A stretch of DNA of 64,000 nt from Streptomyces clavuligerus (GCF_005519465.1 NZ_CP027858.1:3658001-3722000); one strand, 5' to 3'; counted from the stretch's first letter, positions 9,253-18,196 are shown. The notes: generated by a model not told the origin, from the sequence alone. Numbers and translations: made by a program.

Positions 9253-11475
9253 TCAGTCGGTGCGCTTGGTGAGGGCGATGTCGGCGGTCGGGCCGAGGAC
9301 CCGCCCCCCGGGCGGTCCCGACGTACCGCTGTTGTTGGACTCGTCCGGGTCCTCGGTGTCCGCGCGCGCGGTGGCCGTGTTGCGGACGTCGGTGCCGTCA
9401 CCGGAGTACGCGGGGTCGAGCCGCACCCGGAACGTCCAGGTCACCGAGGCGCCCGGGGCGAGCGACGCGACCGGTCCGCAGCGCACCGCCTGCCCGTTCG
9501 CGGTGCACGGGTCCGCCGATGAGACGAAGGTCAGCTCCGGCGGCAGCGTGTCGTCGATCCGGACCCGACGGGCCACCGACGGGCCGTTGTTGGCGACCGT
9601 GACGGTGAACTCGAAGGTCTGGCCGGGGGCGATGGGCGCCGTGGTCACCGTCCGTTTGAGGGCGTTCAGATCGGCCGTCGGGGCGGTCACCCCGCCGGGT
9701 GGCGGAGCGGCCGTCGAGGTGTTGTTCGCGGGGTCCGGGTCGGACACGTCATGGCTGAGCGTCGCGGTGTTGCCGAGGTCCGAGCCGTCCCCCGTGTACG
9801 CGGGGTCCAGCAGCACCCGGAAGACCCAGGAGAAGGAGCGCCCGGCGGGCAGGCCCGACACCGGGGGACAGGTGAGCGTCTGCCCCGAGGCCGTGCACCC
9901 GGTGACGGACGAGACGAAGGCCAGCCCGGCCGGGAGGGTGTCGGCCAGCCGCACGTTCACCGTGTCGGAGGGGCCGTTGTTCTGCGCGGTGACCCGGTAG
10001 TCGAACTGCTGCCCGGGGGAGACGGGGCCGGTGCCGACGCCCGCCTTGAACGCGGCGACATCGGCGCGGGCCGTCACCGTGGTGGTGACGCTCGCCGTGT
10101 TGTCGCTGGTGTCGGTGTCGCTGCGGTCGCTGGGCGGGGTGACGGTGGCGGTGTTGGTGAGGGTCGCCGGCTGCGCGGGCGCGGTGCCGGTGATGGTGTA
10201 GGTCGCGGAGCCGTTCCGCAGCAGATTCGCCGTGGTGTTGACGGTGTTGCCCCGGCCTGACGCCTGCCCGCAGGAGCTGCCCGTCGACGCCGTGCAGCTC
10301 CAGGTCACATGGGTGAGTCCGGGCACGGTGTCCTGGACCACGGCGCCCGTGACGTCGTTGTCGGCGCTGTTGGAGACCCGGACGGTGTAGGTGACCGGGC
10401 CGGTGCCCGCCGGGACGGTGGCGGCGTTGGCGGTCTTCGTGACCGACAGGTTCGCCGGGACATTGATCTTCAGATCGCCGATCTCATGGATGTTGGTGGC
10501 CAGCCCGGTGCCGCCGGAGAAACCGACCTTCAGCGTCGACGGCAGCGCGGGCTGGTTGGCGATCGTCGACACATTGAAGTCGGTGATGAGCTTGGTGAGC
10601 GCGGTGCCGGGACCGGTGTCCGACCAGACGTTGACGAGGAGCTGCCCGGCGTTCGGCATCACGGTGACCCGGATGGTGCGGTAGTCGCCGCGACCGCAGG
10701 TCTCCACGGAGGTGCTGGGGAGGGAGCAGGAGGAGGCGCCCTGGGTGGGGCCGGGGCTGGAGGTGCCGAAGCGGTAGCCGGTGGTGCCGTTGCCGCCGCC
10801 GCGGAGCACGATCCGGTTGGACTGTGAGCCCGGCCCGCCGTTGCCGACGCCCGCGCTGGAGAAGTTGCCGAACTCGTCGACACCGATGCCGAGGAAGGCG
10901 CCGGGGACCCCGGAGCGGTTGCAGGTGGGCGGACCGCCGCCGCAGGCGTAGCCGAGGGAGCCGCCGGGGGCGCCGGTTCCGTTGGCGGCGGTGCCGTCGG
11001 CGAGGAAGAAGGTGAGGCCGTCGCCGCGTTTGCCGTCGAAGGTGGAGCCGCCGTAGGTGGCGTAGGTGAACTCGGCGACGATACCGAGACCGGTGGAGAA
11101 CGAGTCGTTCATCTCCCAGGCACCGGCCTGGGTGGTCGCGTTGCTGGTCAGCCGGAGCCAGCCGCCGCTGACGAAGGAGGCGTTGCCGACGGCGGTGCCG
11201 AGGCTGCTCGCCGCCGAGTCGAAGGGGTCGTGGACGGGGAAGGTGAGGGCCCGGGGGGCGGCGGCGCGCGCGGGGGCCGCCGCGGGGACGGCCCGGGCGA
11301 CCGCCGCGGTCCCGGTGGCCGCGGCGGTCCCGGTGGTTTCCGCGGCTGCGGCGGTCCCGGCTGCCTCGGTGGATACGGCGGGGTGCCGCGGGGCCAGCAG
11401 CAACAGCAGCCCGCACAGGGTGGCCAGGGCGAGCCTTCGGCGGGAGGCGGTGGCTCGGCGCCGGGTGAGTCTCAT
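9253..11475 (-). CDS. Secreted L-type lectin domain plus DUF11-repeat protein, second of three
   Basis: The 740-residue protein starts with a signal peptide (MRLTRRRATASRRRLALATL), then an Ala-rich linker and an L-type (legume-lectin-like) domain of about 250 residues. That domain shows HDPFDSAASSLGTA, FDGKRGDGLTFFLADG, GAFLGIGVDEFGNFS and YRTIRVTVMPNAGQLLVNVW. The GDGLTFFLAD and GIGVDEFGN blocks correspond to the Ca/sugar-binding strands of the family. Three DUF11 repeats follow (NLSVTKTA, ADVAAFKA, ADLNALKR), and the protein ends just after the first strand of a fourth (ADIALTKRTD). The start at 11475 is used because the signal peptide begins there; an in-frame upstream ATG at 11553 would add 26 non-hydrophobic residues. 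It probably binds glycans at the cell surface. Confidence 0.87.
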   Translation of the reverse strand: MRLTRRRATASRRRLALATLCGLLLLLAPRHPAVSTEAAGTAAAAETTGTAAATGTAAVARAVPAAAPARAAAPRALTFPVHDPFDSAASSLGTAVGNASFVSGGWLRLTSNATTQAGAWEMNDSFSTGLGIVAEFTYATYGGSTFDGKRGDGLTFFLADGTAANGTGAPGGSLGYACGGGPPTCNRSGVPGAFLGIGVDEFGNFSSAGVGNGGPGSQSNRIVLRGGGNGTTGYRFGTSSPGPTQGASSCSLPSTSVETCGRGDYRTIRVTVMPNAGQLLVNVWSDTGPGTALTKLITDFNVSTIANQPALPSTLKVGFSGGTGLATNIHEIGDLKINVPANLSVTKTANAATVPAGTGPVTYTVRVSNSADNDVTGAVVQDTVPGLTHVTWSCTASTGSSCGQASGRGNTVNTTANLLRNGSATYTITGTAPAQPATLTNTATVTPPSDRSDTDTSDNTASVTTTVTARADVAAFKAGVGTGPVSPGQQFDYRVTAQNNGPSDTVNVRLADTLPAGLAFVSSVTGCTASGQTLTCPPVSGLPAGRSFSWVFRVLLDPAYTGDGSDLGNTATLSHDVSDPDPANNTSTAAPPPGGVTAPTADLNALKRTVTTAPIAPGQTFEFTVTVANNGPSVARRVRIDDTLPPELTFVSSADPCTANGQAVRCGPVASLAPGASVTWTFRVRLDPAYSGDGTDVRNTATARADTEDPDESNNSGTSGPPGGRVLGPTADIALTKRTD

Positions 11476-11573
11476 GTCCGCGGACCCCTCGTCTCGGATC
11501 TCTCGCGCGTCACGTGGTGGTGGGTGGTGGGGCGCCGGTGCCTGGGGAGGCACCGGCGCGGCGGGGCGTGTGC

Positions 11574-13361
11574 TCAGGGGCGGCGGGCCCGGCGGGCGAG
11601 CAGCAGCAGGGCCGAGCCGGTCGCCAGGCAGAGCGCGGCGGACCGGGGCAGCCAGGCGGGCAGCTCGCCGCCGGTGTGGGGGAGGGAGCCGCCGGGGCCG
11701 GGGCCGCCGCCCGGGCCGGGGCCGCCGGGCTCACCCGGTCCGCCCGGTCCACCGGGTCCGCCGGGCTCTCCGGGGTGGTGCGGCCCCGGCCCACCCGGGC
11801 CGCCGGGGCCCGAGGGGCTGGGGTGCGGATGCGGGTGGGGGTGCGGCTTCGACACCGTCCTGAGGTACAGCGGCCCGCCGTCCGGTCCGGTGGTGCCCGC
11901 CCGGTTGCTGTTGTTCCCCGGCTCCGGGTCACGGGTCGCGGAGGTCACCGTCGCGATGTTGTCGATCTCCTTGAGCTGCCCGTGCCCGCCCCCGTGGCCT
12001 CCGTTCCCGCCGTGCCCGCCGCCGTCCCCGTGGCCTCCGTTCCCGCCGTGCCCGTCCCCATGGCCGCCGCCGTCCCCGTGGCCTCCGTTCCCGCCGTGGC
12101 CGCCGCCGTGTCCTCCGTCGCCGCCCGCCTCGGTCTGCTCGCCGTCGACAGCGGTGACGGTGGTGGCGGTGGCGGCGGGCGGTGTGCCCGCGTCCCGTAC
12201 CGGCGGCTGCGGCTGCTGCCGCACCTGGACGTCGATCGTGTAGGTGACCGAGGCCCCGGGCGCCAGCCGGTCGAGCCGCGGACAGCGCACGTCCTGCCCC
12301 GTCGCCGTGCAGCCGTCCGGGGACGAGACGAACCGCAGCACCTCCGGGAGCGGGTCGGTGACCTGGACCCGGAGGGCGGTCGCGGGGCCGTTGTTGCGCA
12401 CGGTGATCCGGTAGGCGTAGGTGTCGCCGGGGCTGACCCAGCGTTTGCCCTCCGGCAGGACGGCGGTCTTGGTGAGCGCGAGGTCGGCGGTGCCGGGGGT
12501 CACCGGGAGCCCGGTGGTCGACGCGGTGTTGTTGGCCGGGTCGGGGTCGGCGGTCGACGAGGAGACGCCGACCACGTTGGTGATGTCGGAGCCGTTGCCG
12601 GTGTAGTCGTCGGCCAGCTTGACGATCAGCCGCCAGGAGTGGGACTCGTCGGCGGCGAGCCGGGCCAGCGGTCCGCAGGTGATGCGCCTGCCCTGGGCGG
12701 TGCAGCCGTCCGGGGAGGAGTCGAAGACGAGGGCATCGGGCAGCTCGTCGGTCACCAGGACGCCGACCGCCTGGGAGGGACCGTGGTTCGTCACGGTGAT
12801 CCGGTACTCGAAGATGTTCTCGCCGTCGACGAGCTGCACCAGACCGGGGATCGGGAGGGCGGGGAGGCCGGGGGCCGCGGCCTCGGGCCCGTCGGCGGTG
12901 GCGGCGGCGCGGTCACCGCTGTCGTCGCCCCGGCCCTCGTCGGCGTCGTCCCGGTCGGTGTCGTCGTCCCGGCCGTCGTCGGCGCCGGGGGCGTCCGCCG
13001 CCTCCGGGCCGTCCCCGTCCAGCCCGGACCCGGCGGCGGGCCGGGGGGCGGCCGTGGCCGCCCCGGTGGTCGCACCCGCGCCGGCGGTGTCAGCGGCGCC
13101 GGGACGGCCGGGGCCCCGGGGCGTCCGCTCGGCCCGGATCGCGAGGTCGGCGGTGCCGGACGCCCGTTCCGCCGGGGCGTCAGCCGGGTTGGCGGTCGGA
13201 GAAAGAGCCGGGGCGGCGGCCGTTCCGCCGGGGTCCTGGGCGGCCCGCGCGGCGAGGGCGACCGCCGGGCCCGGCCCCCCGGCCGCCAGCGCGCAGCAGA
13301 CCGCGAGCACGCCACCGGCCCGGCGGACGGACGCGCCGGGCCGTCGGTGGATGGTTCTCAT
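11574..13361 (-). CDS. LPXTG-anchored DUF11 surface protein with Asp-rich and His/Gly-rich inserts, first of three
   Basis: The 595-residue protein has an N-terminal signal peptide (MRTIHRRPGASVRRAGGVLAV). Its C-terminal sorting signal is LPHTG, a hydrophobic segment (AALCLATGSALLLLA) and RRARRP, so a sortase should attach it to peptidoglycan. Two DUF11 domains lie between. The first is split by about 90 acidic, disordered residues rich in Asp and Arg after ADLAIRAERT. The second is split by about 50 residues made mostly of Gly, His, Asn and Asp. A further His-Pro run and a Gly-Pro-rich wall-spanning stalk precede LPHTG. GGAGGG before the ATG at 13361 supports that start. It is the first gene of the three-gene run and the only one with an anchor, so it may be the cell-wall base for the other two. 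Confidence 0.87.
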   Translation of the reverse strand: MRTIHRRPGASVRRAGGVLAVCCALAAGGPGPAVALAARAAQDPGGTAAAPALSPTANPADAPAERASGTADLAIRAERTPRGPGRPGAADTAGAGATTGAATAAPRPAAGSGLDGDGPEAADAPGADDGRDDDTDRDDADEGRGDDSGDRAAATADGPEAAAPGLPALPIPGLVQLVDGENIFEYRITVTNHGPSQAVGVLVTDELPDALVFDSSPDGCTAQGRRITCGPLARLAADESHSWRLIVKLADDYTGNGSDITNVVGVSSSTADPDPANNTASTTGLPVTPGTADLALTKTAVLPEGKRWVSPGDTYAYRITVRNNGPATALRVQVTDPLPEVLRFVSSPDGCTATGQDVRCPRLDRLAPGASVTYTIDVQVRQQPQPPVRDAGTPPAATATTVTAVDGEQTEAGGDGGHGGGHGGNGGHGDGGGHGDGHGGNGGHGDGGGHGGNGGHGGGHGQLKEIDNIATVTSATRDPEPGNNSNRAGTTGPDGGPLYLRTVSKPHPHPHPHPSPSGPGGPGGPGPHHPGEPGGPGGPGGPGEPGGPGPGGGPGPGGSLPHTGGELPAWLPRSAALCLATGSALLLLARRARRP

Positions 13362-13424
13362 ACGGGGTGCCCTCCGTGCCGCTCAGCGACCTCGTCGACG
13401 GGTGATCCACAGACAGCTACCCTC

Positions 13425-13495
13425 CCCCCGTATGCGTTATTTATCTGATAATCGTCATCTTTTAGCTGTTTTGTACCAACGGAAGCACCCCGACG
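13425..13495 (-). promoter_or_regulatory. A+T-rich island, probable promoter of the DUF11 gene run
   Basis: About 60 bp (13431-13492) are strikingly A+T-rich in an otherwise >70% G+C region and lie about 70-130 bp upstream of the first DUF11 gene start. Read on the minus strand it contains ttggtac followed by gattatca-like and gataaat boxes. Exact promoter boxes cannot be fixed by eye. Confidence 0.4.
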
Positions 13496-13560
13496 GGACC
13501 GGCCGCGGTACTCCGGCAGGCGGAGCCCCCGGGCGGGCCGGGAACGGGGCCGGACATGGG

Positions 13561-13604
13561 CGTGGGGCGGGTGTCCGGCCCCACACCGGACGACCCGCCC
13601 CACG
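13561..13604 (-). terminator. Terminator hairpin downstream of the ricin-fold gene
   Basis: An 18-bp stem (cgtggggcgggtgtccgg pairing with 13586-13604, one bulged base) with a 7-base loop lies 40 bp past the stop of the 186-aa gene. A second 8-bp stem (ggcggacc/ggtccgcc) sits at 13610-13630. No T-run follows, which is usual in Streptomyces. Confidence 0.7.
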
Positions 13605-13640
13605 CTGTCGGCGGACCCCCGCGGTCCGCCCTCTCCATGG

Positions 13641-14201
13641 TCACTCCCAGACGACGAGCCAGACGTCGTTCGGTGCCCCGTTCTCGTAACAGGGGTGCTG
13701 GATCAGTTCATTGCCCGCCCCGACCCCGCCCCGGACGTTGATGCACATCCCGGTGGACCGGGCCGCGAGCTGATGGCCGTTGCCCTTCGGCAGCAGTTTC
13801 CACTGCTCGCTCGGCTCGGTGCCGCAGGGCCCCTGGACGATCTGTGCGTTCTGCTCCGTGGAGGCACCCTTGACCTTCAGGCATTTGCCGCTGTGGACGT
13901 TCTTGAAGCGGACGTACCCGCTGCCCATGTCGTCGGGCTCCCAGAGCTGGTTCGCGGAGCGCTTGAAGTGCCACTCGATGATCTTCGTGTCGTCCGCCAG
14001 GCCGTCGTCGTACACATCGGCGACCTGGGTCGCGTCGCTCGCCAGCCGCAGCGAGACCTGCCGTACGGGGACGGAGTGGGCGCCGGACCCGCCGGGCTCC
14101 GGGCTGGCCGCCGCCGGGCCGGGCCCGCCGAACAGCAGCGCGGTACCGGCCGCCAGGGCCGCTGCCACCGCCGCGGCGGTCCGTCGAGAAGCTGTGATCA
14201 T
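13641..14201 (-). CDS. Secreted ricin-type beta-trefoil (RICIN) protein
   Basis: The 186-residue product has a signal peptide (MITASRRTAAAVAAALAAGTAL, cleavage near PAAA-SP) and one beta-trefoil domain. Trefoil marks are VRFKNVHSGKCLKVKG, QWKLLPKGNGHQLAARS and TGMCINVRGG, with QGPCGTEPSEQW as a QxW-type repeat. Such domains bind sugars or act as carbohydrate-binding modules, but no catalytic domain is attached here. The ATG at 14201 follows GGGGAGG. Two hairpins follow the gene and a long hairpin separates it from purA upstream, so it is probably transcribed alone. Confidence 0.8.
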   Translation of the reverse strand: MITASRRTAAAVAAALAAGTALLFGGPGPAAASPEPGGSGAHSVPVRQVSLRLASDATQVADVYDDGLADDTKIIEWHFKRSANQLWEPDDMGSGYVRFKNVHSGKCLKVKGASTEQNAQIVQGPCGTEPSEQWKLLPKGNGHQLAARSTGMCINVRGGVGAGNELIQHPCYENGAPNDVWLVVWE

Positions 14202-14380
14202 GCGTCCTCCCCTTGCCGTGCGCCGTCCCGGAGGGGCGACCGTGCGCGTGTGCGCCGTGGCTATACGTAGCCAGGGTGGCGGAGGTCACTCCCCGGCGGG
14301 GCCGCGCACATCGGTTCGGAATGTCCCCCCACGGGGTCCCTGGGGCCCCCGGGGCCCTGGAGACCCGGGGCCGGGGGTCG

Positions 14381-14428
14381 CACACGCCGGTGCCCGGACG
14401 GGAAACCCCGTCCGGGCACCGGCGTGTG
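14381..14428 (-). terminator. purA terminator, 22-bp perfect stem
   Basis: Bases 14381-14402 pair perfectly with 14407-14428 around the loop aaac, starting 25 bp after the purA stop codon. It is one of the strongest stem-loops in the window and should end purA transcription before the ricin-fold gene. Confidence 0.85.
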
Positions 14429-14453
14429 ATCAGGAGATCGGCGGATCAGGGGA

Positions 14454-15737
14454 TCACAGGAAGGAGTTGATCTCGATCGTCTCGGTCCGGCCGGGGCCGA
14501 CACCGATCGCGGAGATCGGCGCGCCCGACATCTCCTCCAGCGCCTTCACATACGCCTGCGCGTTCTTCGGCAGGTCGTCGAAGGTCTTCGCCTTGGTGAT
14601 GTCCTCGGACCAGCCCGGCAGCATCTCGTAGATCGGCTTCGCGTGGTGGAAGTCGGTCTGCGAGTAGGGCAGCTCCTCGACCCGCTTGCCGTCGATCTCG
14701 TACGCGACACAGACGGGGATCTGCTCCCAGCCGGTGAGGACGTCCAGCTTGGTGAGGAAGAAGTCCGTGAGGCCGTTGACCCGGGTCGCGTAACGGGCGA
14801 TCACGGCGTCGAACCAGCCGCAGCGGCGGTCCCGGCCGGTGGTGACACCGCGCTCGCCGCCGATGCGGCGCAGGTCCTCGCCGTCCTGGTCGAACAGCTC
14901 GGTCGGGAACGGACCGGCGCCCACGCGGGTCGTGTACGCCTTGAGGATGCCGATGACCCGGCTGATCTTCGTCGGACCCACACCGGCGCCGGTGCAGGCA
15001 CCGCCCGCGGTCGGGTTGGACGAGGTGACGAAGGGGTACGTGCCGTGGTCGACGTCGAGCAGGGTGCCCTGGCCGCCCTCGAACAGCACGACCTTGCCGT
15101 CGTCGATGGCGTTGTTCAGGATCAGCGTGGTGTCGGCGACGAAGGGCTTGATCTGGTCCGCGTAGCCCAGCAGCTCCTCGACGATCTGCTCCGCCTCGAT
15201 GGCGCGGCGGTTGAAGACCTTGGCGAGGAGCTGGTTCTTGGACTCCAGCGCCGCCTCGACCTTCTGCTGGAGGATCGACTCGTCGTACAGGTCCTGGACC
15301 CGGACACCGACACGGTTGATCTTGTCGGCGTAGGTCGGGCCGATGCCGCGGCCGGTCGTGCCGATCTTGCGCTTCCCGAGGAACCGTTCCGTCACCTTGT
15401 CGAGCGTGACGTTGTACGGGGTGATCAGATGGGCGTTTCCGCTGATCAGCAGCTTGGAGGTGTCGACGCCCCGGTCATTGAGCCCGCTCAGCTCGGAGAG
15501 CAGGACGGCCGGGTCGACCACGACACCGTTGCCGATGACCGGGGTGCACCCCGGGGAGAGGATTCCGGAAGGGAGCAGGTGCAGCGCGTACTTCTGGTCG
15601 CCGACGACGACCGTGTGGCCGGCGTTGTTGCCGCCCTGGTAGCGCACCACATAATCCACTGATCCACCGAGCAGGTCGGTGGCCTTTCCCTTGCCCTCGT
15701 CACCCCACTGAGCACCGAGCAGCACAAGTGCGGGCAC
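14454..15737 (-). CDS. purA: Adenylosuccinate synthetase
   Basis: PurA joins IMP and aspartate using GTP to give adenylosuccinate, the first committed step to AMP. The 427 residues match the family length. Signatures are the N-terminal GTP loop [20 protein letters not shown], the PurA signature [40 protein letters not shown] (IMP and GTP loops) and the C-terminal [15 protein letters not shown]. All key residues appear intact. It is divergent from the diacylglycerol-kinase-like gene, with about 150 bp between starts containing a hairpin at 15828-15855. Confidence 0.98.
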   Translation of the reverse strand: MPALVLLGAQWGDEGKGKATDLLGGSVDYVVRYQGGNNAGHTVVVGDQKYALHLLPSGILSPGCTPVIGNGVVVDPAVLLSELSGLNDRGVDTSKLLISGNAHLITPYNVTLDKVTERFLGKRKIGTTGRGIGPTYADKINRVGVRVQDLYDESILQQKVEAALESKNQLLAKVFNRRAIEAEQIVEELLGYADQIKPFVADTTLILNNAIDDGKVVLFEGGQGTLLDVDHGTYPFVTSSNPTAGGACTGAGVGPTKISRVIGILKAYTTRVGAGPFPTELFDQDGEDLRRIGGERGVTTGRDRRCGWFDAVIARYATRVNGLTDFFLTKLDVLTGWEQIPVCVAYEIDGKRVEELPYSQTDFHHAKPIYEMLPGWSEDITKAKTFDDLPKNAQAYVKALEEMSGAPISAIGVGPGRTETIEINSFL

Positions 15738-15827
15738 AGGCGTACACCCCTTCCGGGCGGGGCATGTCCAAGGTCAGGGGCGTGAGCCGTGCCTGAGTCC
15801 GCGGACCGGTTGCCCCGGAATAGACGA

Positions 15828-15855
15828 AGCCCCTGGCGCAATAGCGCAAGGGGCT
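15828..15855. other. Hairpin in the purA / DAGK-like divergent region
   Basis: agcccctggcgc (15828-15839) pairs with gcgcaaggggct (15844-15855), with one mismatch, around a 4-base loop. It sits in the 5' region of purA and just upstream of the DAGK-like start. It could act in the purA leader or as an insulating terminator; no match to a known riboswitch is seen. Confidence 0.5.
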
Positions 15856-15889
15856 CTTGCACAAAGATGCTACCCGAGGAAGGACCGAG

Positions 15890-16735
15890 GTGTCGGCTCA
15901 CGACCAGCTGCTGGTGGTCATCGACCCGGTCGCCCGCCGAAGCGACGGCGAGTCCGTTCGGATCGCGAAAGATGTGCTGTGTGGCGGATCATCCGTGAAG
16001 ATCTGCCTTCCGGACGGTCCGGAGGAGTTCGCCAGAGCCCTCGCCCGCAGGGGGTCCAGGCGCCCCGTGGTGGTCGGCGACGACCGGGCGCTGCTGCGGG
16101 CGGTGACCCTGCTGCACCGGGACCGCTGGCTGGGGGACGGGGCGCTGGGGCTGGTTCCGGTGGGGCCCGTGCCGATGGTGCAGCTCGCGCACTCGCTGGG
16201 GGTGCCGAGGGGCGCGGTCGCGGCGGCCCGCGCGGTGCTGGACGGGGTGGTCAGGCGGCGGGACCTGCTGGTGGACGAGAGCGACGGGGTGGTGGTGGGC
16301 GGGCTGGCCATCCCGGTGGCCCCCGCCCCGCCCGGTCCGCGTCCGGTCCGCGCGGTGCTGCGGATGGTCACCCGCTCCCTGGTCCGCTCGGCCCCGGTCC
16401 CCGGCGGCCACCGGCTGCGGGTGGAGGCGGACGGGGTGGTGCTGTCCGACCGCGACCGCGAGGTGGAGACGGTGACGGTCCGCGCGGTGGGCGGCCGGGC
16501 CGAGGTGACCGTCCGGCCCGGCGGCCCGGAGGCCCCCCTGACCGCGAGGGCCCTGACGGTGACCGTCTCCGGCCCGGACTTCCGCTACCGCGCCGACGCG
16601 ACGGTCACCGGGCCGGTCCGCACCCGTACCTGGACGGTCCGCGCGGGAGCCTGGGGCCTGACCCTCCCCCCGGCGAAGACGGGCCCGGACGCCGAGCACC
16701 TCAGCCCGTCGGGACCCACCCCGCCGAACGGCTGA
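15890..16735 (+). CDS. Diacylglycerol-kinase-like protein with degenerate catalytic motif
   Basis: The 281-residue protein resembles the diacylglycerol/lipid kinase (DAGK catalytic) family: an N-terminal Rossmann-like half (HDQLLVVIDPVARR), then LGLVPVGPVPMVQLAHSLGVPR in the position of the family's LGIIPLGTGNDFAR block, then a beta-rich second half. The nucleotide-binding GGDGT is not present; the matching stretch reads VVGDDRALLRAVTLL, so kinase activity is doubtful. The GTG at 15890 is preferred to an upstream TTG at 15857 because GAGGAAGG precedes it. It converges on the SLATT-like gene over a shared hairpin. Confidence 0.7.
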   Translation: MSAHDQLLVVIDPVARRSDGESVRIAKDVLCGGSSVKICLPDGPEEFARALARRGSRRPVVVGDDRALLRAVTLLHRDRWLGDGALGLVPVGPVPMVQLAHSLGVPRGAVAAARAVLDGVVRRRDLLVDESDGVVVGGLAIPVAPAPPGPRPVRAVLRMVTRSLVRSAPVPGGHRLRVEADGVVLSDRDREVETVTVRAVGGRAEVTVRPGGPEAPLTARALTVTVSGPDFRYRADATVTGPVRTRTWTVRAGAWGLTLPPAKTGPDAEHLSPSGPTPPNG

Positions 16736-16752
16736 CAGCGCCTTCGGCGGGG
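16719..16752. terminator. Bidirectional terminator between convergent genes
   Basis: ccccgccgaa (16719-16728) and ttcggcgggg (16743-16752) form a perfect 10-bp stem lying between and overlapping the ends of the two convergent genes (stops at 16735 and 16754). Confidence 0.75.
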
Positions 16753-16753
16753 C

Positions 16754-17506
16754 TCAGCGCGGTGGCTCCGGGGGGCGCTGGCGCGGCATGTTCGGGCGGG
16801 GGCCCGGGGGGAGGGGGAAGCGGGGCGGCGGGAGCGGGTCCGGAAGGGGGGCGCGGAGCGGGGGGACGGGCAGCGGGGCCGGGTGCGGTGCGAGCGGGGG
16901 CGGGGGCGCGGCGAACGCGCGCATCCACTCCGCCGTCTCCGCGCCGACCAGCTCCAGCACGTCCTCCGAGAACCGGCGGAGCACCCCGAGACAGCGCTCG
17001 GCGGCCTCCGCCGCCGTCCCCTCGGCCGGTCCCAGCACCTCGCGGACGCTCTCCGTCGCCCAGTCGAACTGGAGCCGCTGCAACCGCCGCTGCACCGCCT
17101 GCGCCGTCGCCACGTTCCGCATCCACCCGGCGGTGACCCCGAAGTACCGGTCGCACGCGAGCGCCGCCGCCCCCAGCAGCAGCGCGAGCGAGCCCCAGGC
17201 CGCGGCCCCGGGAACCACCCCCGTGAGGTCCGCCAGCGGCAGCCCGGCCCCGGTGGTGAGGCCGACGGCCCCGGCCAGCCGCAGCGCCCGCCCGGTGCGG
17301 CGCTTTCCGACCCGGTCGGCCAGATACCACTCGGCGGTGCGCAGCGCCCCCGTCTCGCACCAGTGGTACAGCTCGTCCAGACGTTCGGCGGGGACTCCCC
17401 AGTCGCCGTGCGGGAAGGGCCGCCCGGTCAGATCACCGCGGGCGCGCTCGCCGCGTTCCCCCCGGGGCGGTCTCCCCGGCCCGGGCTGCATCTCCGGCTG
17501 GCTCAC
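16754..17506 (-). CDS. SLATT-like two-transmembrane protein
   Basis: The 250-residue protein has a central domain ([21 protein letters not shown]) followed by two hydrophobic segments ([22 protein letters not shown] and [20 protein letters not shown]). A long helix follows ([19 protein letters not shown]), then a Pro-rich tail. This helix-2TM-helix plan matches SLATT domains, described as two-TM effectors paired with nucleotide-sensing proteins, though many Streptomyces copies stand alone in the core chromosome. The GTG at 17506 is used because AGAGGAG precedes it; longer in-frame ATG starts exist at 17524 and 17575. The DUF is assigned from pattern only. No SMODS or SLOG partner is beside it. 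Confidence 0.6.
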   Translation of the reverse strand: MSQPEMQPGPGRPPRGERGERARGDLTGRPFPHGDWGVPAERLDELYHWCETGALRTAEWYLADRVGKRRTGRALRLAGAVGLTTGAGLPLADLTGVVPGAAAWGSLALLLGAAALACDRYFGVTAGWMRNVATAQAVQRRLQRLQFDWATESVREVLGPAEGTAAEAAERCLGVLRRFSEDVLELVGAETAEWMRAFAAPPPPLAPHPAPLPVPPLRAPLPDPLPPPRFPLPPGPRPNMPRQRPPEPPR

Positions 17507-17860
17507 CGGGACACTCCTCTGCATCGGTACGTACGGCGGCGCCGCTCCGGGGCGCCCCGGTCGCTCTCCGTGCACGGGCGGGTACGGGCGCGGACGCGCG
17601 TTCGTCGCGCACGCGCGGGTCCGTCATATGTCCGTGGCGTGCGCGGGGCACGCGTGCCCTTCCTACCGCCGAACGCGCGCCCGCGCGGCCCGGTGCGCGG
17701 CCCCTCCCCCGGCGGGCGGGCCGTGATCAGCCGCAGGGGCGCCCCGGGGGCCGCGGGCCGGTCACTCGAAAGAGGTGGCGTCGCGGGGTGCGGCGCCGCG
17801 CTCGGTGACCACGTAGGCTCGGGACGACCGAACATCGTTGTCGACGTGCCTGGAGTGACC
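17507..17860. promoter_or_regulatory. Divergent promoter region between SLATT-like gene and ybaB
   Basis: About 350 bp with no coding frame that has good support. It must hold the promoters of the minus-strand SLATT-like gene and of the plus-strand ybaB-recR run. It is very G+C-rich with several short inverted repeats; no single promoter box pair is convincing. Confidence 0.4.
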
Positions 17861-18196
17861 GTGATCCCCGGTGGTGGCCAGCCCAATATGCAGCAGCTTC
17901 TCCAGCAGGCCCAGAAGATGCAGCAGGATCTCGCGCGGGCTCAGGAGGAGCTGGCGCGGACCGAGGTCGAGGGCCAGGCGGGCGGCGGTCTGGTGACCGC
18001 GACGGTGACCGGCTCCGGTGAGCTGCGGGCGCTGGTGATCGACCCCAGGGCCGTGGACCCGGAGGACACGGAGACCCTGGCCGATCTGGTCGTCGCCGCG
18101 GTCCAGGCGGCCAACGAGAACGCCCAGCAGCTCCAGCAGAACAAGCTGGGCCCGCTCGCCCAGGGCCTCGGCGGGATGCCGGGACTGCCCTTCTGA
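17861..18196 (+). CDS. YbaB/EbfC family nucleoid-associated protein
   Basis: The 111-residue protein shows the YbaB/EbfC pattern: a long N-terminal helix ([23 protein letters not shown]), a central strand region with [15 protein letters not shown] and [23 protein letters not shown], and a Met/Gly-rich tail. Family members bind DNA as dimers and are usually encoded just before recR, as here. GTG at 17861 is preceded by GGAG; longer in-frame starts upstream run into non-coding-like sequence. recR starts 92 bp downstream. Confidence 0.92.
   Translation: MIPGGGQPNMQQLLQQAQKMQQDLARAQEELARTEVEGQAGGGLVTATVTGSGELRALVIDPRAVDPEDTETLADLVVAAVQAANENAQQLQQNKLGPLAQGLGGMPGLPF

Noticed and set aside
12000..12120. 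CRISPR-like or satellite repeat inside a DUF11 gene
   Set aside because: It is the in-frame coding sequence for the Gly/His repeat of the anchored protein.
11230..13448. Long plus-strand frames opposite the DUF11 genes
   Set aside because: They mirror the repeat structure of the minus-strand DUF11 genes and are rich in Gly/Pro/Arg with no domain.
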